A DNA stretch of 64,000 nucleotides from Spizellomyces punctatus DAOM BR117. Lineage: Eukaryota; Chytridiomycota; Chytridiomycetes; Spizellomycetales; Spizellomycetaceae. How positions within the stretch are numbered: position 1 is the stretch's first letter; the number at the start of each line of letters is the position of its first letter. A program made the translations under genes and the position numbers. Location: positions 994,138 through 1,058,137 of the forward strand of contig NW_015971543.1 in NCBI RefSeq assembly GCF_000182565.1, given 5' to 3'. The notes below the pieces were generated by a model. That model saw only the letters and a program-made list of their open reading frames with translations, searched no databases and was not told where the DNA came from. Below are positions 37,273 to 50,743 of this stretch, one piece after another.

Positions 37273-40186
37273 ATGTTTTGGGTAGCCAGGAAATTTACAT
37301 CAACCATTGTACATACTCTTCCTTCGATTCATACCGCTCTTACAACCGATACTCCGTCATCTCAACAGTCACATTCGGTTCAAACTGTAGGAGACTCTCC
37401 GCAATCAGAGGAGCCTTCAAGTGAAAATCAAGTTACCGAAGAAAAAGATTCCTCGTATCAACCCCCTTCTACCACTACCGTAGCAAACCCACCAAATACT
37501 GGTACTGGACCCTCTGAGACAGCCACGCGTGCAGTACCTCGGCCAGTTCCAGAGCGAATAACACTCCCCGTGCGTCCTCGATCCGCTGTTCAGCCAGCAT
37601 ACCAACGTCTTGCAGTCGTCATGTCGCATCTAAACGGTGTAAACGGTGTAAGCCTATCTGGCCGAACACCCTCTCCGCAACTGGCCAACGGTCCAGTTTA
37701 TACACAGCCACAGGACACACAGCTACTCTCCGCTGACGGATTCCTGGAAACTAGCGCGTACGCTAACCGCGCTCGCCGTCTTATAAAGATGGTGAATACT
37801 ATGCGCGATGCTGGTGCACATATGGATCTAGACTTGCCTACCATCGTGGTTTGCGGAAACCAAAGTGTTGGCAAAAGTAGCGTCATTGAAGCACTCTGCG
37901 GAGTTGTGCTTCCCCGGAACGAGGGAACTTGTACACGATGCGTAACCGAAGTGCGTCTGTCCGAACTTGACCGAGATGGGAACAGTGCTGGTCTCACTGC
38001 CGCGCCTTGGTCTTGTACCGTGAAATTGCGTTATGAATTCGATTCAGCCGGAAGACCATTAAAAGCCGTAAAAGAATTAACATTCGGAAAGGAGACTTTC
38101 AACAAAGGAGACGTGGATATACTGGTCCGCCGAGCTCAGAAGGCCTTGCTAAATCCTTCTACTGACCCTGTACGATATCTCGATTACATGTTTGACGACT
38201 CATCTGCCGCGACACGTGATAAAGAAGCTGCCAGCAATGAGCTCAAGTTTGTAAAAAACGTGGTCTGCTTGGATATCCGTGGCGCTGGTGTCAATTTGAC
38301 ACTGATTGATCTCCCGGGGATTATACGAAGCGTTGACAAGAGGGAGGATTCGCAGTATATAGATCTCGTGCAAGATTTGGTACGCTCTTATATCAGCAAG
38401 GACAGGGCCATAATTGTTGCCACCATCACATGTAAAGATGAAATCGACAATCAAGTGAGCTACAGCCGGTAACCTAGCTTCCTATATCTTAAGAAACTCA
38501 TCAGTATACTCCTACTATAGGCTGTCGTCCATATGGCGAAGGAGGTTGATCCTCACGGAATGCGCACTCTCGGTGTTCTAACGAAACCAGATACCATAGA
38601 AGCGGGAACACATGACCGATGGCTGCAAATAATGCTTGGGCATCAATATGCTCTAAAGCTTGGATATTGGATGATCAAGAACCCCACAAAAGCGGATCTT
38701 GATAAGGGTATCACATTCGAAGATGCCAGGCAATTGGAGGAAGCCTTCTTTTCCGGACAGCTGCCATGGTCGACTATCCGTCGCCAACTTGATCGGTTCG
38801 GTATTGATTCTCTACGGCGAGAGTTGAGTCGTCAGCTTACCATGTTGACCGAGATGTCAATACCGGAAATGCAAAGCCGAACGGAGGAAGCCATACAAGC
38901 AACAGCTTTGGAACTGAGTAATCTGCCGCCCTCACTTGGAGAGAACTCTCGAATCGAGCTTTTGCAAATGATCCGACATTTTTGCACTCTGATCAATTAC
39001 AATGTGACGGCACATCAAGACTTTAAGCAATTTTACCAACAGATTCGTGTACATTTTGATGTCTTCCGCGAAGCAGTTGCTGCTACCCGTCCCACATTTG
39101 CTATGGCGCAGAAAGGTGGCCAGCCGACGGCCCCACCCCTGTCTTTATCATCCTCGATCTCGTCCTCCATATCTTCAGTGGTAGGATGGGGAAGCTCAGG
39201 GGACGATGCGCGACGAAAAGACATTCCAAAGCATGCCAAAATACATAGTGCTGATGCAATGGAAACTGATTTGAAGAAACCCCTCACTGTAGCCGACGTC
39301 CGACGTATAATTGACGCCCAGAAAGGCAGGGAACTGCAAGGATACTCTGCATATGACGCTTTCACATATGTCGTGACCGCCTTTCAAGAGGAGTGGGCGA
39401 AGCATGGACAAACGTGTTTGGCGGCGGTATCCCATGAGCTGCATACCTTGGTTGGAAAACTGACAGAGGATGTATTTGGACGTTTTGTTAACCTGCAAGG
39501 GCAAGTGAGGTAACAATCATGAAAGCGTAACTTGCAAAAGCAAACAAATTTATTCCGCTCACCTCGCTTACCTTGATGATAGGTTTGTCATTCAAGCTTT
39601 CCAAACTGAACTGTATCGTTCAACGTCAGAAGTCGTTAACAACCTGGTAGCTATGGAGCGACGATATCCATTCACAATGGGCTCTGAAGAATTTACTCGA
39701 ACAAAAGCTGCCGCTTTGAACGAGTTCCGCTCGCAATTGGAAGCGTCTCGCGCAGGGACAACAGCCGGAGCTGCAGCCGCAAGTTCCCAATCAAAGGCCG
39801 AAACCGTTAACAAAGCTCTAGCTGCTCTTGCCGAAGCTGGCTACACAGGTTTAACGGCTCGAGACCTCAGCCGTCTCCGCGCAGAGTCACCCGACGATGA
39901 CGAAGTTCTCCATGTGATGTCGGCCTCCCACGCTTATTTCCGGGTTGCATGTCGACGATTCAGCGACAATGTCCCCATGAGCGTCGATTTCCATTTCTTG
40001 TCCCGCTTTGCAGAGTTGTTGGAAAAGGAGTTGGTGGGACGATTGGGTCTTTTGGAAAAAGATAACGCTGCTGTACGTTTTATGTTGCAAGAAGATAGAT
40101 TTGTTGCCGAGCGGCGAAGGGCTCTGGAAGAACAGCGAGTGAGACTGGAAACAGTTTGGAGGAGCCTGCACGAATTTGGATTTTAA
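37273..40186 (+). CDS. Dynamin-superfamily GTPase (Mx-like)
   Basis: Large membrane-remodelling GTPase of the dynamin superfamily. Three exons (37273-38454, 38521-39509, 39583-40186) give 924 residues. The G domain starts at about residue 190: TIVVCGNQSVGKSSVIEALC (G1, with GNQSVGKSS), RCVTEVRL (G2 region), LTLIDLPGIIRSVDKR (G3, with DLPG) and GVLTKPDTIEAGTHDRWLQI (G4). Middle and GED-like helical regions follow, interrupted by a Ser-rich insertion (residues about 600-620). There is no obvious PH or Pro-rich domain, which with CTRCVTEVRL suggests the fungal Mx-like group rather than Vps1 or Dnm1. The first 120 residues are Ser/Thr/Pro-rich and start MFWVARKFTSTIVHTLPSIH, possibly a mitochondrial presequence; an internal ATG at 37621 would remove them. 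Confidence 0.85.
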
Positions 40187-40434
40187 GGAAGTAAATATTG
40201 GATATGAATGTTTGCTGCGTAGGTAGAATCAGAGAGATGAAATAGGGAATGCTTTTTCCATGTTATGTGCCCCTTTAGTACAGGGGGTCGTTTTACTACT
40301 TTTCACTGTTGCTTAATGTAGTTATTCTCAATTCTCAAAATTGCAACCTATTTTGGAGCTGAGGACCAGGCTGCACTATCTGTCAGGTTATTTTTTCAGC
40401 TTTTGCAAACCCAAGCTAAATGTAGTGAGTGGTG

Positions 40435-41961
40435 TTATGTACCGCTTTCCTCGGGTTTCATGTTATCTGAAACGGAATGAACAAAGGTCCATGCCACAAC
40501 CCATCTCACTGTCTTGGCCTGCCTTAGTGTCTTTACCACATGGCTAGCACCTTGTGTCCCCTCAATAGCCTCAGTAATGAGCGCAACATCCTCTTTTCTC
40601 CCTACCAAGGACGTAAACCACCCCACTCGCGTCCTCACCAAAGGCTGTTGACTCTCCTCAAGCATTCGAAGTATGAAACTAGCTTCTCCGCCTTCAGTAA
40701 CCATTTCGGATGCTGAACCGGTACAGACAGCAAAGGGTTCCAAGCGCTTGGTCGTTCGCGCCTTGTGCATTTGGTTTTTGCTAGAATAGAAAGGGGGGTT
40801 GCACATGCAAAAGTCGTACCTGCAAATAACTTGGTAAATGCTATCAACGTTAAAATGATATCAATATGGTTACTCACCGATCCCTCCAGATCGTATCCAG
40901 CAGTGGAATGGGCAAGACGTCCTCTGTCTTATTTAGGACGACATGGATGCGAGAGTGTAACTTGTTTCGTTCGACATTGGAAGTCGCGTATGCCGTGCTT
41001 CGTGGGTCGATCTCTGTGGGATCAAGCACTTTATGAGCAATGATTTGCGTACACGTCTAATTGCATCTTTTCACATTATGGAAAAATGCCGCTTGTCAGC
41101 CAAGTCGATACAGAAAAGTCTTCACTCATTCCCATCAGCATAATACTGGAGTGAACCTTGGAAAGTGCAACCAATATTTTTCATGCATCCCCGCACCTTG
41201 CCTTCAGAAGGCACTGTCGAAATCACAAATAGTAGAATACTTGAGGGCATTCTGGTTTGCCACTACATACCGAGGGCAACCATCTCCCATTTGGCGTTAG
41301 TGGAGCAGGCCAGCAATGGATAGATGCAGGATGCGCCCGTTCCGCTGTTGAAAGTGCAAAAAAAGTTTGAGTACTGCACACGAGTTTTCAGAACTGGTTT
41401 CCAAGTACCGCACATGTCAATTCCTCGTATCTTAGCATCTGCCGAACGACTGGTATCTTCTGCCAACAGGTCTTGGATCAAGAGGACGTAATCTAACCTT
41501 GAAGGGCATTTCCGTGAATACACTGAAATTTGCTGTACAGCTAATGGTGAAGACCGGCTTCGCACCTGTTAGGCACCTGAAGGACCGAGTACAGAGTAAA
41601 AATCAAGTCAACTACAGAGCAAAGGGCATTGGTCCACTGCATCAACCAACCGGCGGGCAAAGAGTATCCAGAGGAATCTCCAGTCTCAATCCAAAATCCA
41701 CCCACAAGAGTGCATACGTTAATTCCCTCACTGCCTTTGGGTCTTTGAAGTCTATTGTAGATTGCCCATATTTGTTTTTGCGAATGCTATTCCAAATAAA
41801 AAGTGATTTAGTGAGGAAGACGCCATAGGAAGTCACAGTAGTCTACAGTAAGAGCATAGATGAAGGAGACACGTGGCGGCTTACTAGGGACGTAGATGCT
41901 GGTACTTTTCAGCTAGTGCTCCAAAGTCTGGACGGTCGCTGTACGGATTCCGCTCATGCAT
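40435..41961 (-). CDS. METTL16: METTL16-type U6 snRNA N6-adenosine methyltransferase
   Basis: SAM-dependent methyltransferase that modifies U6 snRNA (and, in animals, MAT2A mRNA hairpins). Seven exons: 41885-41961, 41651-41786, 41566-41576, 41414-41497, 41271-41344, 40878-41013 and 40435-40819, total 300 residues. The N-terminus is MHERNPYSDRPDFGALAEKY, followed by IDFKDPKAVRELTYALL. An 11-nt exon supplies Val-Pro-Asn so that PPVPNRLDYVLLIQDLL is formed, which is what the family requires. Catalytic elements are GIDIGTGASCIYPLL (SAM loop), EIDPRSTAYATSNVERN and DFCMCNPPFYSS (NPPF). The protein ends soon after the core, so the animal C-terminal VCR domains are absent. The intron at 41014-41270 is unusually long for this window (257 nt). 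Confidence 0.92.
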
Positions 41962-42009
41962 CGCAATCTCAAAGTCTGGGATGTCAACGAGCTGTCATCA
42001 CTGATGGGT

Positions 42010-42015
42010 CACGTG
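42010..42015. promoter_or_regulatory. CACGTG element upstream of METTL16
   Basis: A CACGTG core in the context GGTCACGTGCG, 49 bases upstream of the METTL16 start codon. It resembles the octamers at 9000 and 47002. Assignment is by motif only. Confidence 0.3.
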
Positions 42016-42190
42016 CGAATATCACATCCTAGCCTCAACTTTCAGAAGACGACCGACTTGTTTTTATTTTCTATATTCAACTATCTTTATATTCATTAAA
42101 TACAAGTGTTCCTACTCCATGCCGTATTTCAGCGAGCCAAGGCTTATTCTGTCCCTATCTAAATTACGCCAGTATCCGTAAACTAACAGC

Positions 42191-43173
42191 TCACCATAAC
42201 AGCATACGCGCAAGCTGTACAGACAATGCCAGCCCTACAGACACGCCAATCAATTTGGCCGAGCGCTGACACCAGCTTCCATCTTTTCCCCTAGGTTCAG
42301 GTCCAACAATTTCCATACCCGAGGGAAGTAATGCATCGAGTTCATCAAAGATCTTGGCATTGAGCTCAAATGCGAGCTTGGCTTCTTCCACAATGGCGGC
42401 TGGATGTCAAGATAGAGTAAGCGTGTCAATCATAACGAACCTTTGAGGCAAGGAAATTCTTACCATGATACTCCTCCGGCACCTCGTCCAATCGACTTCT
42501 ATATAAACTTTTAAACTCTTTCATGGTGGATGGCAAATGAGTAAACGAATAAAAATGACTGCCTTGCCCGTCTGCGGGTAAGGATAGCGCTTTTCGTATT
42601 TTACGAGATAAAATCTGGCCTCCTGAGAGGTCACCAAGATATCTGACATAGGCATGCGCTACGAGCAGTTCCGGTTGGTATTTGCTAACGTGGCGGATGC
42701 GGGAAACGTACGCCAGAGTGGCGGTGGATTGCGTAGAGGGTGTGCTTGTAGAGCCAGTCAAGAAAGCCAGATCTGATTGGATCCATAACGAGTTCAGTGG
42801 ATGTGGGACATTGACAACTTTCAGAAACGGATTTTCTCACCGGCTACTATGCTTTCGAGTCGATCCAGCTCTCGCGGAAAATGAATCTTTTGTACAGCAA
42901 GATGCTTGCTATTCTTTTCTAGTTCCTCTTCCAAGGCACTGCAAGCACATTGATCCACGTCAGCTTTCCGGCCCAGGTGTTACCTCAGGCCGATAGAGGT
43001 TTTCCTCACCTATAGATTTCCTGAAACGATGTCAGATAGCTGATATAGGTCCTCTTATCGACATTACACCTTAAAAACTCTCGTGTGAAATGCGAGCGCT
43101 CTGCATTACGGTGCGCCTCCGCTGTGCCCTCTCGCAGCGCACGGGCAAGACTGATCTCGTCTTGCATGTGCAT
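42191..43173 (-). CDS. HMX1: Heme oxygenase, tail-anchored
   Basis: Cleaves heme to biliverdin, carbon monoxide and iron at the ER membrane. Four exons (43010-43173, 42841-42938, 42464-42772, 42191-42399) give 259 residues. The proximal heme ligand region is REGTAEAHRNAERSHFTREF (His of EAHRNAE), followed by ALEEELEKNSKHLA and IHFPRELDRLESIVADLAFL. The distal-helix glycines are in LVAHAYVRYLGDLSGGQILS, the family signature. NFLAS-like sequence is intronic; after the last join comes EEAKLAFELNAKIFDELD. The C-terminal 22 residues (KLIGVSVGLALSVQLARML) form one membrane anchor, as in animal HMOX1 and yeast Hmx1. A possible donor after TREFL was rejected because reading through gives conserved sequence. 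Confidence 0.95.
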
Positions 43174-43485
43174 GGTCGGTGGTAGGTAATTGTTGCGACA
43201 AAAGGTTGCAGACTGGGGAGAGACAAGAGATTCAAGTTAGGATGAACCGGTAGCGAACGGACATGCGCAAGAGGATTTCCCGTCGGAAGGCATGACCCAG
43301 GTGGAAGCAGCGCTGCAAAGCGCAAACTTCAAATTGCGGGGACAGTGTCGCAAGCTTAGTCATCAAGCTAAGCCACTCAATAGCAGCCGTTTGGTTGGAC
43401 TTTCCTGACGGAACAAAAAGTGACGGAAAGGCGGAACTTTTGGTGCAATTTCCAACCCATTTCGGCTTTTGGTGCGGAGGGGATC
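43174..43485. promoter_or_regulatory. Divergent region, heme oxygenase / GPI-anchored protein
   Basis: 312 bases between divergent starts; no gene. It should hold both promoters. No element identified. Confidence 0.35.
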
Positions 43486-44215
43486 ATGGCTTCCTTTGGG
43501 CATTGCTCGACGGTATTTTGCTTCTTCCTTGTATTCTTTGCAGGTAACAAAGCCGTTTGTTGAGAGTTGCGTCACATGTTTGGAGAGTAAACTCACACCT
43601 TTTTGATTGACAGCATGTACACTCACCTCGGTATCGGCCGGTAATCTCACAATAACATGCTCCCCAAATCCATGCCCAAAGTCCATTCCCTACAACTCCT
43701 CCCTTTCCCTCCTCGTCGACTATAGTCCAACCGTTGCAAACACAGCTCTTCGCAATTTAACCGTCTCTTACACATTAACCTACATTCCGGCGGGACAAAC
43801 TCAACCACAAACAGCATCATACATGAATACGTCTCGTCCAACTAGCGAAAAAAACATTACTCTGCAGATTTCGCCTAGCACGCAGCTAAATTTGACTGCA
43901 CCGCTGCAAAACAATGGCCAGCTACGGACGAGATTTCTGTACACTGAAGTGTTTCAACACGATGGAAGCTTTGCGGGAGCAGCTACAGAAGATGGAGCAG
44001 AGTTTGAGGTGTTGGGTGTAAACGCAAATAAAGCGGAGGGAACGACGCCGACTCCCTCAGCGCCTGGGACGGGTTCCTCAACAGCAACCGCTACTCCACC
44101 TCGAAGTGTGCTAGTGTTGGGAAGTGCCGCCATGCCAACTGCAAGGGCCGGTGAAGTAGCAAAGGCTTTGGGTAGCGCGGTGGCGGCCGGAATGGCAGGA
44201 ATGTTCCTCTTATAA
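43486..44215 (+). CDS. Secreted, probably GPI-anchored cell-surface protein
   Basis: Two exons (43486-43543, 43614-44215) give 219 residues. The N-terminus MASFGHCSTVFCFFLVFFAG is a signal peptide; the intron falls just at its end. The mature part has two cysteines in ITCSPNPCPKSI, alternating hydrophobic residues that suggest a beta-sandwich, and six N-glycosylation sequons (NLT, NSS, NLT, NTS, NIT, NLT). A Thr/Pro/Ser-rich stalk (TPTPSAPGTGSSTATATPP) precedes a hydrophobic C-terminus ending AAGMAGMFLL with small residues before it, as in GPI-anchored fungal wall or membrane proteins. The family is not recognised; a role in the cell wall or adhesion is inference. Confidence 0.75.
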
Positions 44216-44489
44216 GCGTTGTGTTTATCTCTATGTACAGTATATGTTCATAGGCGTCGTTCAACGCCATTCCGAGGCGAAAGAGAATGACGCAGTGTAT
44301 TTCTTTAATTGGGCTTTTTGTTTAGATAGTCTTGTAGTTACCATCATCATCGATAGAAATATAATTATGCAACTGCTAGAGTCACTCTGTTAAAGAGAGA
44401 AGGCAAAAGTACAGCTACACAGGAATAACATCGCACTGCGCAACAACAGCTTGTAAACTCAAACTCAAGACACAGACAAATGCACTAAA

Positions 44490-45989
44490 TCAACGGGAAT
44501 CCACGCTAGCGCTTCGCCTCCTGCGATAAGGCGACGGAGACCGACGTCGACGAGGCGAGTAAGATGGTTCCCTACGGCGACGGTAGTCGCGGTCGCGATC
44601 GTCATAATCGCGACGGTAGCCACCTCGAGAGCGTGAGCCTCCCCTGTCGAGATCCCTACCCATGTAACGGCCGGGTGTAGGGCTGTGGGGCCGCTGAGTC
44701 AAAGAGAAATCGACTCGCATAGGCCGGTCATGCAGGAACTATTATCACAATAAGGAAATACAGGGCTTGGTTAGCCTGTTTGGATTCCCACGAAAAGCCC
44801 ACCAAATAGGACATACCGTTCCGTTGAGTTCCTGCCTGGCTGCAGTAGCCCCTTCGACGTCCGCAAAGGTAATGAATCCAAAGCCACGAGACTTCCGGGT
44901 CTGTAAAAAAATGTTACGAGTTGCACAACACTATACAAGACAGTGAGCATCAGAAAGACCCACCCAATGGTCGTAGATAATTGTGCAGCTCTCGATACGG
45001 CCATAAGTGCTGAAGAGCCTTTCAAGGTCTTCTTCTTGTGTATGCAAACTCAACCCAAACACACCAAGAACTTTGCTTGGCGTAGGATGTTCCTGAGAGG
45101 ACCAAGTCAATGTTAACTTGACTGCAGGTGTAAGGCGGCGATCAAATTGTTCACCAACCCTGTCTTCACGAGGTCCCCTGGGAGGACGGGGAGGTGCACG
45201 TCGGCCGTAAGGAGATCGGGAGCGACTTCTTGACCTCGACCTAGAACTGAGAGAAACATCCGTTAGAGTGTACAAGAATTGCAGATCTTGCACCAACATT
45301 TTTAACTTTACCGGTGGGATCTGAATGTCGACAAGAATCCGAGAAGCAATGCATGAAGAAAGCAAAGAGCCTTTTAGAACTTGAACGGATGGCAATTACA
45401 AAGCGTCATCGTCTGTAGATGTTCTGTCGCGTTCTTTCAGCGTAGACAATTCTTTATGTTTTGACATGCTTCTGCTTCAAACGCCTTCACATGTTCTTTC
45501 TTGCGACGCGTGAAGGTTGATGCTTCTTGCGTTCTTTCCGCTTCAAAGAGACATCTTGAAGAACTGTTCCCATTTCTTTCCCTTCCTTCCCTAGCACTTT
45601 CTGCGTTTTTTCTCGGTCATGAACCGTGATGTTGCCTTATTCTTCGCTTCCTTCCCAGACTATTTTGTTCTCTACCCATGAACACAAAAGGACACCATCA
45701 AACCACACCACCAAGGGTTGCGTTCCAAACTCTCTAACACACTCTCCCGGTGCAGTGAGGAGTATTACTACATACCTCCGCTTTGTGTACCTGTCCCGTG
45801 AAGGGCTGCGGCTCCTGCTGCGGTCACGTCCACCACTTCGCTTTTTCTCACCGCGAGGACTGCGGGAGCGAGAGCGCGAAACAGACCGGGCCCGTGGAGA
45901 CCGTTCCTGAACCATTTGAGCTCCAATGTCAATACACGGCGTAGATGTTACCGCTTGCTAGAGTGCATACTTACGCTGTGGCCGTTCAT
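44490..45989 (-). CDS. TRA2: Transformer-2-type SR-like splicing regulator
   Basis: RNA-binding splicing activator that recognises AGAA-containing exonic enhancers. Five exons as read: 45975-45989, 45776-45906, 44964-45240, 44817-44900 and 44490-44738, total 251 residues. It has an N-terminal RS domain ([16 protein letters not shown] and [11 protein letters not shown]), a single RRM with the Tra2-specific [38 protein letters not shown], and the linker [20 protein letters not shown], which is diagnostic, then a C-terminal Arg/Ser/Tyr-rich domain. A 66-nt segment (45106-45171) inside the third exon has GT-AG ends and no stop and may be spliced, which would leave 229 residues. Intron 2 is 535 nt, far longer than others here. 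Confidence 0.92.
45241..45775 (-). promoter_or_regulatory. Long TRA2 intron with purine-rich AGAA cluster
   Basis: On the sense (minus) strand, 45422-45577 contains nine AGAA tetramers, including two copies of GAAAGAACGC, whereas flanking intron sequence has few. AGAA is the core of the known Tra2 binding site. A possible cassette exon would run from 45600 (after ...CGCAG) to 45400 (before GTAATT), about 201 nt, with stops in all or most frames. Animal TRA2 genes autoregulate through such a poison exon. Here it is inferred from sequence only. Confidence 0.45.
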
Positions 45990-46343
45990 TGCTAGTGTTG
46001 GAAAATGCTTGAAAAAAAAACGCTGCCGGGTTGATCGTCGAGATCAGAAACTTTCTCCCAACCTCCATCAACAAAAGGGGGGTTGGCCACAAATTGAAAG
46101 CGCAGTTCACGTGCTCTCATTTGATCGAATTACTGCGCCACATTAGCTAATATATTATCAAATATCGCGTTGTTTTCGTGTGGTGGAACGCTGGCAGCTG
46201 TAGTGCCCCCAACTGACTCGCTCAAATCGGGACGGTTGGCCCTAATGCCACTGGTCCATTTTTTTCCAGTTTTGCTCGAATCGTAAGGAGCTTATAAGCG
46301 CTTGCCAAGTGCTGGTCGCTTGTTATCCTTCCTGCTCCTCGCC
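45990..46343. promoter_or_regulatory. Divergent region, TRA2 / small membrane protein
   Basis: 354 bases between divergent starts, with CACGTG at 46108-46113 (context TTCACGTGC), about 120 bases from the TRA2 ATG. No gene. Confidence 0.35.
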
Positions 46344-46712
46344 ATGTCCGGTAACGCCTTCACGTCCCTTACGTCCGCAGCCCTCATTTCCCTTAGCATT
46401 CTGGGTTCTGCATACATTGTTACCCATCCCAACCTTACAGTACCAACAATTTCTTCGATTGTCCCTACAGCGGCTTCGAAAGCAGAGGTCCCAGTTTCTA
46501 AGGCATCCCAGTTGGCAAAAAATGCGTCCGCTGTATTGAGCAAAAGGGCTGGTGCGATCATCATGGGTGCAATCGTCACCGTTGGTCTAGGTCTAGGAGT
46601 TGTCTCCTACAGAAGGAGTAAGTCACCTCTGATATGTTATTAAACATGTGTAATGTACTGACAAAAAGCTGGTGTAGAGCGGTCAAGCATCCCCAAACCC
46701 CCCAGAAAATGA
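46344..46712 (+). CDS. Small putative membrane protein, unknown
   Basis: Two exons (46344-46617, 46678-46712) give 102 residues. There is a hydrophobic segment near the N-terminus (SAALISLSILGSAYIV), a polar Ala/Ser/Lys middle (SKAEVPVSKASQLAKN) and a glycine-rich hydrophobic segment near the end (GAIIMGAIVTVGLGLGVVSY), followed by a basic tail YRRKRSSIPKPPRK. Two membrane spans with a positively charged end suggest a small organellar or ER membrane protein. The family is not recognised. The second exon is only 35 nt and makes the basic tail; without it the frame would run into a stop after a few codons. The start at ATG 46344 was preferred because the longer frame has no ATG. Confidence 0.6.
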
Positions 46713-47074
46713 TCGGGGTGCATTCCCTGCCATTTCACAAAACAGAAAATCACATTAGTCGTATCCTATTTTTATATATACTGCTAGCAGAACTCTGAGA
46801 CTATTGTTTTAACCTAGGCACAATGAACGAAATATAATAGATGTAGCAAAGAGTTGTTCATTGGGGTGGATAGATTACTTCTTCATTCTTGGTTACTTGA
46901 ATTACCTGTCCTAATGACAACATCTCCAACCTCAATCCGCCGACGGTATGCTCGAGGGAAGGTCTGGCTCGAAGGATGGCGATGACTCAGCCGTTGGTAT
47001 ATCACGTGATGTCGACTGAGCCCGTAAAGCTCTCCTCGCTGGTCAAAGGTCGATCTTGCTTCCACTAGCTTACC
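46713..47074. other. Intergenic region upstream of U2SURP
   Basis: 362 bases between two plus-strand genes. No gene. It carries TCACGTGA at 47002-47009. Confidence 0.4.
47002..47009. promoter_or_regulatory. Palindromic TCACGTGA element upstream of U2SURP
   Basis: Perfect octamer palindrome 66 bases before the U2SURP start codon, identical to the one at 9000-9007. A bHLH (Cbf1-like) binding site is the likely meaning, by motif only. Confidence 0.4.
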
Positions 47075-50005
<2,931 letters not shown>

Positions 50006-50743
50006 CAAAAACACAATAAACACTATGTCTTATTGGACATGAAATTGCCCCCATTGTGAAAAGTTATGACAGCGCCTGCTGTCTGTATCTGACATGACAT
50101 TAGGAAATTTATGGAATGTTTTGATGCTCGAGATCGACCCTTTGACCCTGAAGGGAGCCCTTCACCCCTGTTGAGATCTGTAACTTTGGGTGTGAAGTTA
50201 TGGATTTTTGAATGTTTTGACGGTCGTATTGCCCCGGTTGCTTTCATAGTGGTTTTGTGATGTCCTCCTTTTTTCTCGTCACCCATTGATGATTTTATAA
50301 AAGACTAGTCTGCAAACTCCAAACCCCAGTCGCAGGGTATTCCACCACAGCCCGACCAGTCTCAGCACGTCATCACGTCACTCTGACCGACAGAAGTCCC
50401 CACGACTCCTTGGTTCCAAGACGTAAGGTGAGCCAAGCTTCACAATTCATAAGCCTCTTGTGACAAGTCTTAACGGACATTTTGCATGCATTGTCATTGC
50501 CATCTCATCCAGATACAGTTTTGCGCGTTGAATGACAATTTGCCCTGCGAGGTATTTCGAGAGCGGTGGACAAGAGACCTTTGAAAGGATTTGTCTCGTT
50601 GACATAACAGGAATAATAAGCAAAGCATCTGAACCGATAATATCATCTCTGGCATTCGTCAAGCGACTTTGTCACAAAGTCAGTTTCATCTGCAGGTTGT
50701 TGAGAATCTCCCGCGCGCGGTTTGCTCTGCCATTGTCTTCAGT
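50006..50743. other. Intergenic region upstream of the ABC transporter
   Basis: 738 bases between two plus-strand genes. Frames here, including a 71-codon minus-strand one at 50447-50662 and plus-strand frames leading into the transporter, lack family character. It should hold the U2SURP 3' end and the transporter promoter. Confidence 0.4.

Noticed and set aside
50447-50662. 71-codon minus-strand frame upstream of the ABC transporter
   Set aside because: No family character, no exon partners.
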